A DNA stretch of 8,088 bases from Oscillospiraceae bacterium (GTDB lineage Bacteria > Bacillota_A > Clostridia > Oscillospirales > Oscillospiraceae): assembly GCA_017456105.1 (NCBI GenBank), contig JAFTKA010000013.1:1-8088 (forward strand). The letters are read 5' to 3'. Under the pieces are notes generated by a model, which was given only the letters and a program-made list of their open reading frames with translations, had not been told where the DNA came from and ran no database searches. Positions 1-5,137 of this stretch are shown in pieces (positions within the stretch are counted from its first letter, which is position 1; each line of letters starts with the position of its first letter). The position numbers and the translations under genes were made by a program.

Positions 1-14
1 GAATTATATGAAAT

Positions 15-49
15 AACCCCGGGAGGATCAATGTATCCTTCCGGGGTTT
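15..49. terminator. Hairpin terminator at left edge
   Basis: A 14-bp stem (15-28 with 35-48, one G-U pair) encloses a 6-base loop (29-34). The stem is GC-rich in its outer half (AACCCCGG pairing with CCGGGGTT) and is followed on the plus strand by a short T run. It probably ends a gene lying off the left edge. The minus-strand tail (TTATTT) is weaker, so a bidirectional role is possible but not shown. Confidence 0.75.
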
Positions 50-78
50 CGTTAAAATGTAATGTCTTTAATATAAAC

Positions 79-123
79 AAAAAATCCGAACGCACTTCCT
101 ATCGTGAAGTAGTTCGGATTTTT
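79..123 (-). terminator. Terminator of tRNA-Val, possibly bidirectional
   Basis: An inverted repeat pairs AAAAATCCGAAC (80-91) with its complement at 112-123. An inner stem, ACTTC/GAAGT (94-98 with 106-110), extends the hairpin. Read on the minus strand it starts a few bases after the CCA end of the tRNA and runs into six T residues, the form of a rho-independent terminator. The plus-strand side also ends in five T residues, so it could stop transcription from the left as well. Confidence 0.85.
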
Positions 124-129
124 CATGTA

Positions 130-205
130 TGGTGGACGATAACGGACTCGAACCGCTGACCCTGCGCACGTCAAGCGCATGCTCTACCAGCTGAGCTAAT
201 CGTCC
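130..205 (-). tRNA. tRNA-Val (anticodon GAC)
   Basis: The 76-nt gene folds as a complete cloverleaf. The 7-bp acceptor stem is GGACGAT (205-199) with ATCGTCC (140-134), followed by discriminator A (133) and a genomically encoded CCA (132-130). The D arm contains TAGCTCAG and TGGTAGAGC, the anticodon stem is TGCGC/GCGCA, and the T loop reads TTCGAGT. The seven-base anticodon loop TTGACGT (174-168) places GAC at positions 34-36 (window 172-170), which reads the valine codons GUC and GUU. The gene has its own consensus promoter and a terminator, so it appears to be transcribed singly. The encoded CCA means the CCA-adding enzyme in this window would be needed only for repair of this tRNA. Confidence 0.97.
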
Positions 206-217
206 AAAGCAGGAGTC

Positions 218-246
218 ATTATAGCGGAAGAATCTACCTTTGTCAA
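218..246 (-). promoter_or_regulatory. Consensus promoter of tRNA-Val
   Basis: On the minus strand a perfect -35 TTGACA (246-241) is separated by exactly 17 bp from a perfect -10 TATAAT (223-218). The -10 lies 12 bp before the mature 5' end of the tRNA, so transcription would start almost at the tRNA with a very short leader. Such a full match to the vegetative sigma consensus is expected for a stable-RNA gene. Confidence 0.93.
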
Positions 247-260
247 GGGTTTTTAGAAAA

Positions 261-503
261 TTATCCAAAATCGTGCCGGAAGCCGCCATCACTGCCGATT
301 GATTCCAAGATACATATAATTTCTTCAATTTTCATAAAGCATTCCTCGTCATCAAGGCTTTCGTCATGAACAATGTCTTTGATCCTTTGCAAGGCTATAT
401 AGCAGATGCTGTCTGTGATCTCAGCTATGTTAATTTTCGGGAATGTAACCTCTACTTTTCCTTGTTCCAATGCATGAATCAGAATCGCTTTATATAAGTC
501 CAT
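261..503 (-). CDS. Small acidic hypothetical protein with C-terminal RHDFG
   Basis: This 80-aa protein has an unknown function. It starts at ATG 503, preceded by GGGAGG (515-510) with 6 bp spacing. It is acidic and predicted mostly helical, with no signal peptide or membrane segment; an acidic stretch (HDESLDDEE) lies near residue 50. It ends in IGSDGGFRHDFG. From memory, short proteins ending in a GG-RHDFG-like tail recur in Firmicutes genomes, often near mobile or regulatory genes, but I cannot name a characterised member. It diverges from an XRE regulator and shares the intergenic operators, so the two are probably co-controlled. No terminator is visible between its stop codon and the tRNA promoter 14 bp beyond. 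Confidence 0.75.
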   Translation of the reverse strand: MDLYKAILIHALEQGKVEVTFPKINIAEITDSICYIALQRIKDIVHDESLDDEECFMKIEEIICILESIGSDGGFRHDFG

Positions 504-524
504 CTTTTTCCTCCCTATACTTTA

Positions 525-540
525 GGGGGATTATATCCCC
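525..540. promoter_or_regulatory. Palindromic operator candidate 1
   Basis: GGGG-N8-CCCC (525-528 and 537-540) with an AT-only core apart from one G. It lies just downstream of the predicted start of the leftward transcript, where a bound protein would block elongation or initiation. It is a near copy of the palindrome at 546-567, centre to centre 24 bp or a little over two helical turns. The likely ligand is the XRE protein encoded next door; this is inferred from position and symmetry. Confidence 0.65.
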
Positions 541-569
541 TTAACTATGGGGATTATAAACCCCATAAT
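541..569 (+). promoter_or_regulatory. Predicted promoter of the XRE regulator
   Basis: TTAACT (541-546, four of six matches to TTGACA) is followed after 17 bp by CATAAT (564-569, five of six matches to TATAAT). Transcription would begin near 576, giving a leader of about 22 bases that contains the AGGAGG ribosome binding site at 585-590. The spacer is occupied by palindrome 2, so the promoter should be sensitive to operator binding. Confidence 0.55.
546..567. promoter_or_regulatory. Palindromic operator candidate 2
   Basis: A perfect 7-bp-arm palindrome, TATGGGG-N8-CCCCATA (546-552 and 561-567). It covers the -10 of the leftward promoter and the spacer and -10 of the rightward promoter. It shares the GGGG-ATTATA-CCCC pattern with operator candidate 1. 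A dimeric repressor here would be expected to shut both divergent promoters. Confidence 0.7.
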
Positions 570-581
570 AAATCCTGTCAA
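553..581 (-). promoter_or_regulatory. Consensus promoter of the RHDFG protein
   Basis: On the minus strand a perfect TTGACA (581-576) is spaced 17 bp from a perfect TATAAT (558-553), equal in quality to the tRNA promoter in this window. The -10 lies inside palindrome 2. A second TATAAT (535-530) occurs inside palindrome 1 but lacks a good -35. A promoter this strong upstream of a small non-housekeeping gene fits one normally held off by a repressor. Confidence 0.8.
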
Positions 582-597
582 GACAGGAGGGTTAATG

Positions 598-813
598 ATG
601 ATAAAATTTGATCGTCTTTGGGTAACAATGGAGGAAAAAGGGAAGACCTGCTATTGGTTGCGGGAAAAATGCGGCATTGACCGGAAAACGATTCGTCGGC
701 TTCAGGCTAACGAGAACATTGAAACCAAGACCCTGAATAAGCTTTGTATGGTGTTAAATTGCTCACTAAATGATATTGCAGAATTTGTGCCGGACAGCAA
801 GGATCCTCTTTAA
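598..813 (+). CDS. XRE/Cro-C1 family helix-turn-helix regulator, 71 aa
   Basis: A compact DNA-binding protein consisting of little more than one Cro/C1-type domain. The helix-turn-helix spans about residues 18-38 (CYWLREKCGI, then DRKTIRRLQAN as recognition helix). The family's typical closing segment follows at 42-64: TLNKLCMVLNCSLNDIAEFV. I chose ATG 598 because AGGAGG (585-590) lies 7 bp upstream; ATG 595 directly before it is also possible. An in-frame ATG at 547 lies inside the promoter and operator and is unlikely. It diverges from the RHDFG protein and two palindromes lie between them, so autoregulation and control of the neighbour are inferred. There is no effector or protease domain, so the inducing signal is not visible. 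Similar single-domain proteins are common in Firmicute chromosomes and mobile elements. Confidence 0.9.
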   Translation: MIKFDRLWVTMEEKGKTCYWLREKCGIDRKTIRRLQANENIETKTLNKLCMVLNCSLNDIAEFVPDSKDPL

Positions 814-832
814 TAATAACTAAATGTAAATT

Positions 833-862
833 ACGCCCAATCCTGTAGGATTGGGCGTTTTT
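833..862 (+). terminator. Terminator after the XRE gene
   Basis: An 11-bp stem, ACGCCCAATCC (833-843) with its complement (848-858), closes a TGTA loop and runs into TTTTT (858-862). It lies 19 bp after the regulator's stop codon. It sits between convergent genes; its minus-strand tail is poor in T, so it is chiefly a plus-strand terminator. Confidence 0.9.
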
Positions 863-895
863 CTTCGCAATGGGGCAATTATTAGAACCACTCGT

Positions 896-915
896 GGGCG
901 ATTCGTTAATCGCCC
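896..915. repeat. REP-like short inverted repeat
   Basis: GGGCGATT (896-903) and AATCGCCC (908-915) form an 8-bp perfect stem with a CGTT loop, flanked by GTGG and CCTACA. It has no T tract on either strand, so it is a poor intrinsic terminator. I recall hairpins of the form TAGGGGCGATT...AATCGCCC scattered between genes in gut Clostridia, which suggests an interspersed repeat. Only one copy is in this window, so the repeat status is inference. It lies 21 bp past the end of the minus-strand operon and might protect that mRNA's 3' end. Confidence 0.5.
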
Positions 916-936
916 CTACACTGGTGGAAGGAAAAA

Positions 937-1329
937 TTATTCTACTTCGGAGAGCTCGATGGTCATTTCCTTCTTGCGGATCAGGAAGCGGCGAATGGCG
1001 AACAGGCCAGCGATACAGGCCACACTTGCCACGTTACTGATGGGGTCATCATGGCTTAAAATGACGTGCCGGGAGATGGCAACGATCAGTACCTCCAAGG
1101 TATTTGCCGGGGTCATATCCAAAAGCATGCGGATAAACTCCAGACCCACCACGATGTTCAGAACATTATGTAAATAATTGTGGGCGGAGGCAAAATAGCC
1201 GGCCTCAGTAAACATACGGTAGACCTCCAGACCCAGCATATACAGTAGTACGATCAGGGTCATCAGGGCGATCACCCGCTCCAGAATGTGCAGAAGGCTT
1301 CTTAAAAGGGTTTCGTATTTCTTTAACAT
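937..1329 (-). CDS. PsiE-like small membrane protein
   Basis: A 130-aa integral membrane protein with four predicted helices (about residues 14-36, 52-70, 74-91 and 97-116), a basic N-terminus and a charged C-terminal tail (RRFLIRKK, then acidic residues). Size, four-helix layout and the pattern LEFIRMLLD...LEVLIVAISRHVI...VASVACIAGLFAIR resemble the phosphate-starvation-inducible PsiE family, whose biochemical role is unknown. ATG 1329 is chosen because AGGAGG (1340-1335) lies 5 bp upstream; longer readings run back into cca. It is the last gene of the four-gene operon, 10 bp after the cca stop, and that stop codon overlaps its ribosome binding site, which suggests translational coupling. 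No phosphate regulatory site is visible, so a phosphate link would rest on the family name alone. Confidence 0.65.
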   Translation of the reverse strand: MLKKYETLLRSLLHILERVIALMTLIVLLYMLGLEVYRMFTEAGYFASAHNYLHNVLNIVVGLEFIRMLLDMTPANTLEVLIVAISRHVILSHDDPISNVASVACIAGLFAIRRFLIRKKEMTIELSEVE

Positions 1330-1339
1330 AGCTTCCTCC

Positions 1340-2653
1340 TTATCTCTCTTTGACTGCGGAAAGCAGAGCTTCTTTTTCATTGGGGAGTTCTTCGTTTTGT
1401 ACTTTGGCAAGAAGTGTTTCCAGGGTTTCACCGATTTGCTTGCCGGTCATACCCAGAGCCAGCAGGTCGTTACCGCCAACAGCAAGGTCCTTGACAGTGA
1501 AGCAGGACCCCTCTTCCAGGACTTCGGCAAGGCAAGCTTCCACATCTGCGAAAACACGCTCTTCCTGTGCCGTTCCCGTGCCTTTACTGCAAAAGTCTGC
1601 TCTTTGCAGAGTCAGAAGCTGACGGGTGGCCTCCTGGCCCCATTTACCCAAACGGCGGCGGAGGACCTTTTTGTCTGGAGTAAAGGGGGTCATATGCTGC
1701 CCGATCAGAAACACCACCCGCTCCCGCAGGGCGTTGGGGGCTTTTAATCGCTGCAGGATCTTGTCCGCAAGCTCTGCTCCGGCAGGGGCGTGTCCTTTGA
1801 AATGACCCCGGCCGTTTTCGTCCTCAGTATAGCATTGGGGTTTGGCAACATCGTGCAAAAGGGCTGCCCAGCGAAGGGTCGGTTCAGGGGGCATTGCGGA
1901 GGTTACCTGAGCAGTATGGGTATAGACATCATAAAGATGGTGGGGGCTGTTTTGCCGGAAGCCCACGCTGGGGGCAAGCTCCGGGATCACCTGGGTGATC
2001 ACAGGGGCGTAGGTTAAAAGATCCTGTGCATTCACGTAGGTGAGAAGTTTACATAATTCTGCAAATACCCGCTCCCTTGCCAAATTGTCCATCAGGGGGG
2101 CAAGGCGGAACAGGGCGTCCTTGGTGTTCTCCTCGGGGGTCAAGTGAAAGCGGACCGCAAACCGGACGCCCCGCAGGATCCGCAGGGAATCCTCGGTAAA
2201 TCGTTCGCCCGGGTCCCCCACGGCACGAAGGATCCGGTTTTCCAGGTCTTCCCGGCCACCGAAAGGGTCGATATAGCCCTCTTTAGGGGAGTAGGCCATG
2301 GCGTTGACGGTGAAGTCCCGGCGGGCCAGGTCCTCGTCAAGGGAGCTGACGAAATTTACCCAGTCCGGGTGGCGGTTATCCTGATAGCCGCCCTCGGTAC
2401 GGAAGGTGGTGATCTCCACCAGATGATGGTCAATGACCACGCCGATGGTGCCGTGCTTTTCACCGTTTTTGACGAGGGGTAAATGGGAAAAAACGGAGCA
2501 GATCTCATGGGGCTTTGCACCGGTACACAAATCAAAGTCATGGGGGGTGTTTCCCAAAAGAGAATCCCGCACGCAGCCGCCTACCGCATAGGCTGGATAC
2601 CCTGCGGATTCCAGTTCTTGCAGACAGTATTTTACATAGTCCGGAAGAATCAT
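1340..2653 (-). CDS. cca: CCA tRNA nucleotidyltransferase (class II, with HD domain)
   Basis: Adds or repairs the 3' CCA of tRNAs using CTP and ATP without a nucleic acid template, in the cytoplasm. The 437-aa protein shows the class II polymerase-beta-like head: GGCVRDSLLG (25-34), the metal-binding pair D39/D41 in DFDLCTG, and RRDFTVNAMAY (111-121), which belongs to the nucleotide-selecting neck region. EDSLRILRGVRF (154-165) and ARERVFAELCKLL (192-204) follow. A C-terminal HD domain contains LLHDVAKP with H267-D268, probably metal-binding and possibly a phosphohydrolase. Family members with this HD arrangement include bifunctional CCA enzymes and poly(A) polymerases, which cannot be told apart securely by eye. 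The start ATG 2653 overlaps the upstream stop by 4 bp (ATGA) and has AAGGAG 8 bp upstream. It is third in a four-gene operon whose other members are membrane proteins. Confidence 0.93.
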   Translation of the reverse strand: MILPDYVKYCLQELESAGYPAYAVGGCVRDSLLGNTPHDFDLCTGAKPHEICSVFSHLPLVKNGEKHGTIGVVIDHHLVEITTFRTEGGYQDNRHPDWVNFVSSLDEDLARRDFTVNAMAYSPKEGYIDPFGGREDLENRILRAVGDPGERFTEDSLRILRGVRFAVRFHLTPEENTKDALFRLAPLMDNLARERVFAELCKLLTYVNAQDLLTYAPVITQVIPELAPSVGFRQNSPHHLYDVYTHTAQVTSAMPPEPTLRWAALLHDVAKPQCYTEDENGRGHFKGHAPAGAELADKILQRLKAPNALRERVVFLIGQHMTPFTPDKKVLRRRLGKWGQEATRQLLTLQRADFCSKGTGTAQEERVFADVEACLAEVLEEGSCFTVKDLAVGGNDLLALGMTGKQIGETLETLLAKVQNEELPNEKEALLSAVKER

Positions 2654-3399
2654 TGGTTGTTCTCCTTTAGGAATTTACCGACTCGCGGCAGTTTCAATGA
2701 GCAAATATCCAATGCCAGCCAGCCGGCCATACACAGGTAAAAGACCGTGTGGGAGGTGGCGGACAGCAGGCAGAAAAACAGGGCCGCCTGGGAATAAAAA
2801 ACGTATTGGCGTCGACTGCCCCGCTGTAAATTCAAAAGGGAATGCTGGTAGCAGGTCAGGAGCAAAAACACGCAGGCCATCAGGGGAAAGAAATATTTTT
2901 CAATTTGAGAAAGGGAATTCCAGTCCTGACAGGCGGCGACTGTGTGCAGCATCATAAATACGGTGATGGCAGAGGGCAGCAGGAAATTGGGTCTTAAGCC
3001 CCGAATCCGGCAAAGGGCGATGCCTGCCATGGCGGCTGCTGCCACAAGTGCCAGCAGAAGAAGGATCACCGAAAGGACGTTATTCAGGGGCAGCTGCATA
3101 AAGATGCCGCTGTACAGAATGCCTATACCCCCAAGGGCAACGCCCAATGCCCGCCGGGGAGAGGCGGGGAACAGCTTGGCGTATTTATCCGCTGCAGTCA
3201 GCGGCTGGATCCCGGCACCCAGTAAAAGCAGGAACACAGCCGTCAGGACAAAGGAAAGGATATTGGCAATATGTCCGGTACTGATCAGCCCCTTATTGTC
3301 CACCCCGGAGGCTAACAGCCAGATCCGCAGGGCAAGGCCAAGGCCGCCCAGCAGAAGACTCAGCCGGGGAAGAAGGCGGGGGTTGAAGGGAAAACGCAT
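2650..3399 (-). CDS. Unrecognised multi-spanning membrane protein
   Basis: A 249-aa, very hydrophobic protein that I do not recognise. About seven transmembrane helices are visible (roughly residues 10-30, 43-63, 84-102, 106-130, 138-156, 170-186 and 199-232, the last perhaps two). Arg/Lys clusters between helices (PRRALG at 81-86, CRIRGLR at 130-136, RGSRRQ at 193-198) suggest cytoplasmic loops. There is no cleavable signal peptide, ATP-binding motif or obvious catalytic signature. Start ATG 3399 follows AGGAGG (3412-3407) with 7 bp spacing, and that site overlaps the upstream stop codon. Its end overlaps the cca start by 4 bp, so translation of the two is probably coupled. Position in the operon gives no clear role. 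Confidence 0.85.
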   Translation of the reverse strand: MRFPFNPRLLPRLSLLLGGLGLALRIWLLASGVDNKGLISTGHIANILSFVLTAVFLLLLGAGIQPLTAADKYAKLFPASPRRALGVALGGIGILYSGIFMQLPLNNVLSVILLLLALVAAAAMAGIALCRIRGLRPNFLLPSAITVFMMLHTVAACQDWNSLSQIEKYFFPLMACVFLLLTCYQHSLLNLQRGSRRQYVFYSQAALFFCLLSATSHTVFYLCMAGWLALDICSLKLPRVGKFLKENNQ

Positions 3400-3410
3400 A
3401 GGAAATCCTC

Positions 3411-4121
3411 CTAAGTGAGATATAAATAGAGCCAGATAGCACCTGCCAAAATAGGCTGGTGCAGAAGGTAAAAGGCAAGGGAGTGTCTTCCGCAGAAGCA
3501 GAAGAACCGACGAATGGGGTTGCTTTCTTTGACATTGGGGAAGAGGCTTATTTTTTGTTTATAAACCAGTTTACCAAGCATAGCTCCCAGTAAAAAGTAG
3601 CCTAGGTTGGGAAGCAGGGGGAAATAGTCCGAAGAAACAAAGCTTCGGGGGCAAAGCCCGAATAAGATCAAATAGGGGTGGGATACAGTCAGGGTCTTAA
3701 AATATAAACCCACGGCAGAAAGAATGATGCCGAGAAGTCCCAGCACATACCAGGGGCATTTCCGGAACAGTAACCAAAGGATCATACAAAGACCGATACA
3801 ATGCAGGACACCGAAATAGATGATGATGCCTTTATGGGCAAAGCCCACAAGGTACATACCCAAGGTGGCAAGGGTGCAGAGCAGTCCGCCGCCGATCACC
3901 ACAAGACCCCGTTTCACAGGACGGCTGCCTAAGGTGGCACTGATGCCGGCGATCACCAAAAAGGGCATTCCGCCCCAGGCAAACTGAAACGCGTACAGCT
4001 TGGGATATACAGGATCCATAATGCCGTAAAGATCCACCAGGTCATAGGACAGGTGAATGAACATAATGATCCATATGAAAAAGCCCCGGAGGGCGTCCAA
4101 TTCCCAAATGCGTTTTTTCAT
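3411..4121 (-). CDS. DUF1624 / heparan-alpha-glucosaminide acetyltransferase-like membrane protein
   Basis: A 236-aa polytopic membrane protein with the hallmark N-terminus of this family, RIWELDALRGFFIWIIMFIH (residues 4-23), followed by LSYDL. IYFGVLHCIG (101-110), FPLLPNLGYFLLGAMLG in the second half and a terminal GRHSLAFYLLHQP (211-223) also fit. The human relative moves an acetyl group across the lysosomal membrane to a sugar amine; in bacteria the family is mostly uncharacterised and may acylate envelope glycans. ATG 4121 is preferred, with GGAGG (4134-4130) 8 bp upstream; a longer TTG start at 4136 would contain that site. It is the first gene of the operon, directly behind a promoter. 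Family assignment is good; the substrate is unknown. Confidence 0.85.
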   Translation of the reverse strand: MKKRIWELDALRGFFIWIIMFIHLSYDLVDLYGIMDPVYPKLYAFQFAWGGMPFLVIAGISATLGSRPVKRGLVVIGGGLLCTLATLGMYLVGFAHKGIIIYFGVLHCIGLCMILWLLFRKCPWYVLGLLGIILSAVGLYFKTLTVSHPYLILFGLCPRSFVSSDYFPLLPNLGYFLLGAMLGKLVYKQKISLFPNVKESNPIRRFFCFCGRHSLAFYLLHQPILAGAIWLYLYLT

Positions 4122-4141
4122 AAATTCTGCCTCCAATTTCT

Positions 4142-4170
4142 ATTATATCAGTATGAAGGCGTGATTTCTA
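4142..4170 (-). promoter_or_regulatory. Predicted promoter of the four-gene operon
   Basis: On the minus strand TAGAAA (4170-4165, four of six consensus positions) is 17 bp from a perfect TATAAT (4147-4142). A TG one base before the -10 gives an extended -10 element. Transcription would start near 4135, so the leader is short and holds little besides GGAGG. No riboswitch-sized leader exists. Confidence 0.7.
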
Positions 4171-4191
4171 CCCTTTTTTGGAAATTTACAC

Positions 4192-4220
4192 TTGTTTCTG
4201 ACGGCTTTGAAGAGTATAAT
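4192..4220 (+). promoter_or_regulatory. Predicted promoter of the plsC-like gene
   Basis: A perfect TATAAT (4215-4220) lies 17 bp after a partial -35, TTGTTT (4192-4197). The expected start near 4227 falls two bases before the ATG at 4229, which argues that the real translation start is the next in-frame ATG at 4250. Confidence 0.65.
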
Positions 4221-4249
4221 AGGTAAAAATGAAAACCCGGAGGTTTTTT

Positions 4250-5083
4250 ATGTTATTGTATGCCACACTGATCGCTGCGGCAGCTGTGTCAGGTTTGGCC
4301 TGCTGGGGCTTTGGCGGCTTCCAGGATCTTGCCTGGCTTTGGCGTCTGCCTGCAGGCTTTATCGTAAGCTTGATTGCACTGGTGGCGGTGCTGTTTGTTT
4401 TCCTTTATATTTGCAGCAGCCTGGTAAATACGGAGCGTCCTCAGGAAAAGGATAGCCGGTTTTACAGGTGGCTAATCACCATTTATGCCGGATTCGTCCG
4501 GGTTCTTTTGAGAATGCGGATCCACAAAAAGGGTCTGGAAAAGCTTCCCAGGGACGGAAGATTTCTGCTGGTGTGCAACCATATTCATGATCTTGACCCG
4601 GTGGTGCTGCTGGACGTACTCTCCCGCAGTCAGCTGGCCTTTATTTCCAAGCGGGAAAATGGTCAGAAGTTCATTGTGGGCAAGGTGATGCACAAGATAT
4701 TATGTCAACCAATAAACCGGGAAAATGACCGGGAGGCTTTGAAGACTATCTTAAAGTGCATTGATCTGCTGAAGAAGGATATGGTGTCCATCGGTGTGTT
4801 CCCGGAGGGCTACACCAGCATGGACGGTCTGCTGCACCCCTTCCGCAGCGGCGTGTTCAAGATCGCACAGAAGGCGAAAGTGCCAATTGTGGTATTCACC
4901 GTTCAGGGTACAAACAAGGTGTTCGGCAACGCCAAGCGTTTAAAATCCACAGATGTGCAACTGCATCTTTTGGAAGTGATCCCGGCAGAGGAGCTGACGG
5001 GTTGTACCACCGTGGAGATCGCCGAGCGGGTCCACGCTTTGATGGCGGAGGATCTGGGTCCTGAAAATGTGCTGCAGGCTTGA
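4250..5083 (+). CDS. plsC: 1-acyl-sn-glycerol-3-phosphate acyltransferase family protein (PlsC-like)
   Basis: Probably transfers an acyl chain to lysophosphatidic acid, giving phosphatidic acid for membrane phospholipids. The 277-aa protein opens with two membrane helices (about residues 1-22 and 37-58). The catalytic HX4D motif is NHIHDLD (N110, H111, D116). The substrate-binding block is FPEGYTS (184-190) instead of the usual FPEGTRS, so the customary arginine is missing. VPIVVFTVQGT (211-221) matches the last conserved block. GGAGG (4239-4243) 6 bp before ATG 4250 sets the start; ATG 4229 would extend it by seven residues but lies at the predicted transcription start. Its promoter is back to back with the operon promoter. 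The extra N-terminal hydrophobic region and motif change mean the exact acyl acceptor is uncertain. Confidence 0.9.
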   Translation: MLLYATLIAAAAVSGLACWGFGGFQDLAWLWRLPAGFIVSLIALVAVLFVFLYICSSLVNTERPQEKDSRFYRWLITIYAGFVRVLLRMRIHKKGLEKLPRDGRFLLVCNHIHDLDPVVLLDVLSRSQLAFISKRENGQKFIVGKVMHKILCQPINRENDREALKTILKCIDLLKKDMVSIGVFPEGYTSMDGLLHPFRSGVFKIAQKAKVPIVVFTVQGTNKVFGNAKRLKSTDVQLHLLEVIPAEELTGCTTVEIAERVHALMAEDLGPENVLQA

Positions 5084-5107
5084 TTTTCCGGAGAATCTAT
5101 GTATAAT
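5080..5107 (+). promoter_or_regulatory. Predicted promoter of glyS
   Basis: TTGATT (5080-5085) overlaps the end of the acyltransferase gene and is 16 bp from a perfect TATAAT (5102-5107). A start near 5114 leaves a leader of about 24 bases before the ATG, containing GGAGG. There is no room for a T-box leader. Read-through from the upstream gene is also possible because no terminator separates them. Confidence 0.65.
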
Positions 5108-5137
5108 AGCACCTATATGATAAATGGAGGAAAAACC

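Noticed and set aside
68..328. 86-aa minus-strand open frame across the tRNA
   Set aside because: It covers the tRNA-Val gene, its promoter and its terminator, all of which are clearly functional non-coding elements.
547..597. Extended N-terminus of the XRE protein from ATG 547
   Set aside because: This ATG lies inside palindrome 2 and upstream of the predicted transcription start; AGGAGG at 585-590 fits the ATG at 598 or 595.
130..600. Possible integrative element inserted at tRNA-Val
   Set aside because: The regulatory cassette lies on the 5' side of the tRNA, not at the usual 3' target, with no integrase and no duplicated tRNA end.
5084..5137. Possible T-box riboswitch before glyS
   Set aside because: The gap is only 54 bp, far too short, and shows no T-box sequence or terminator hairpin.
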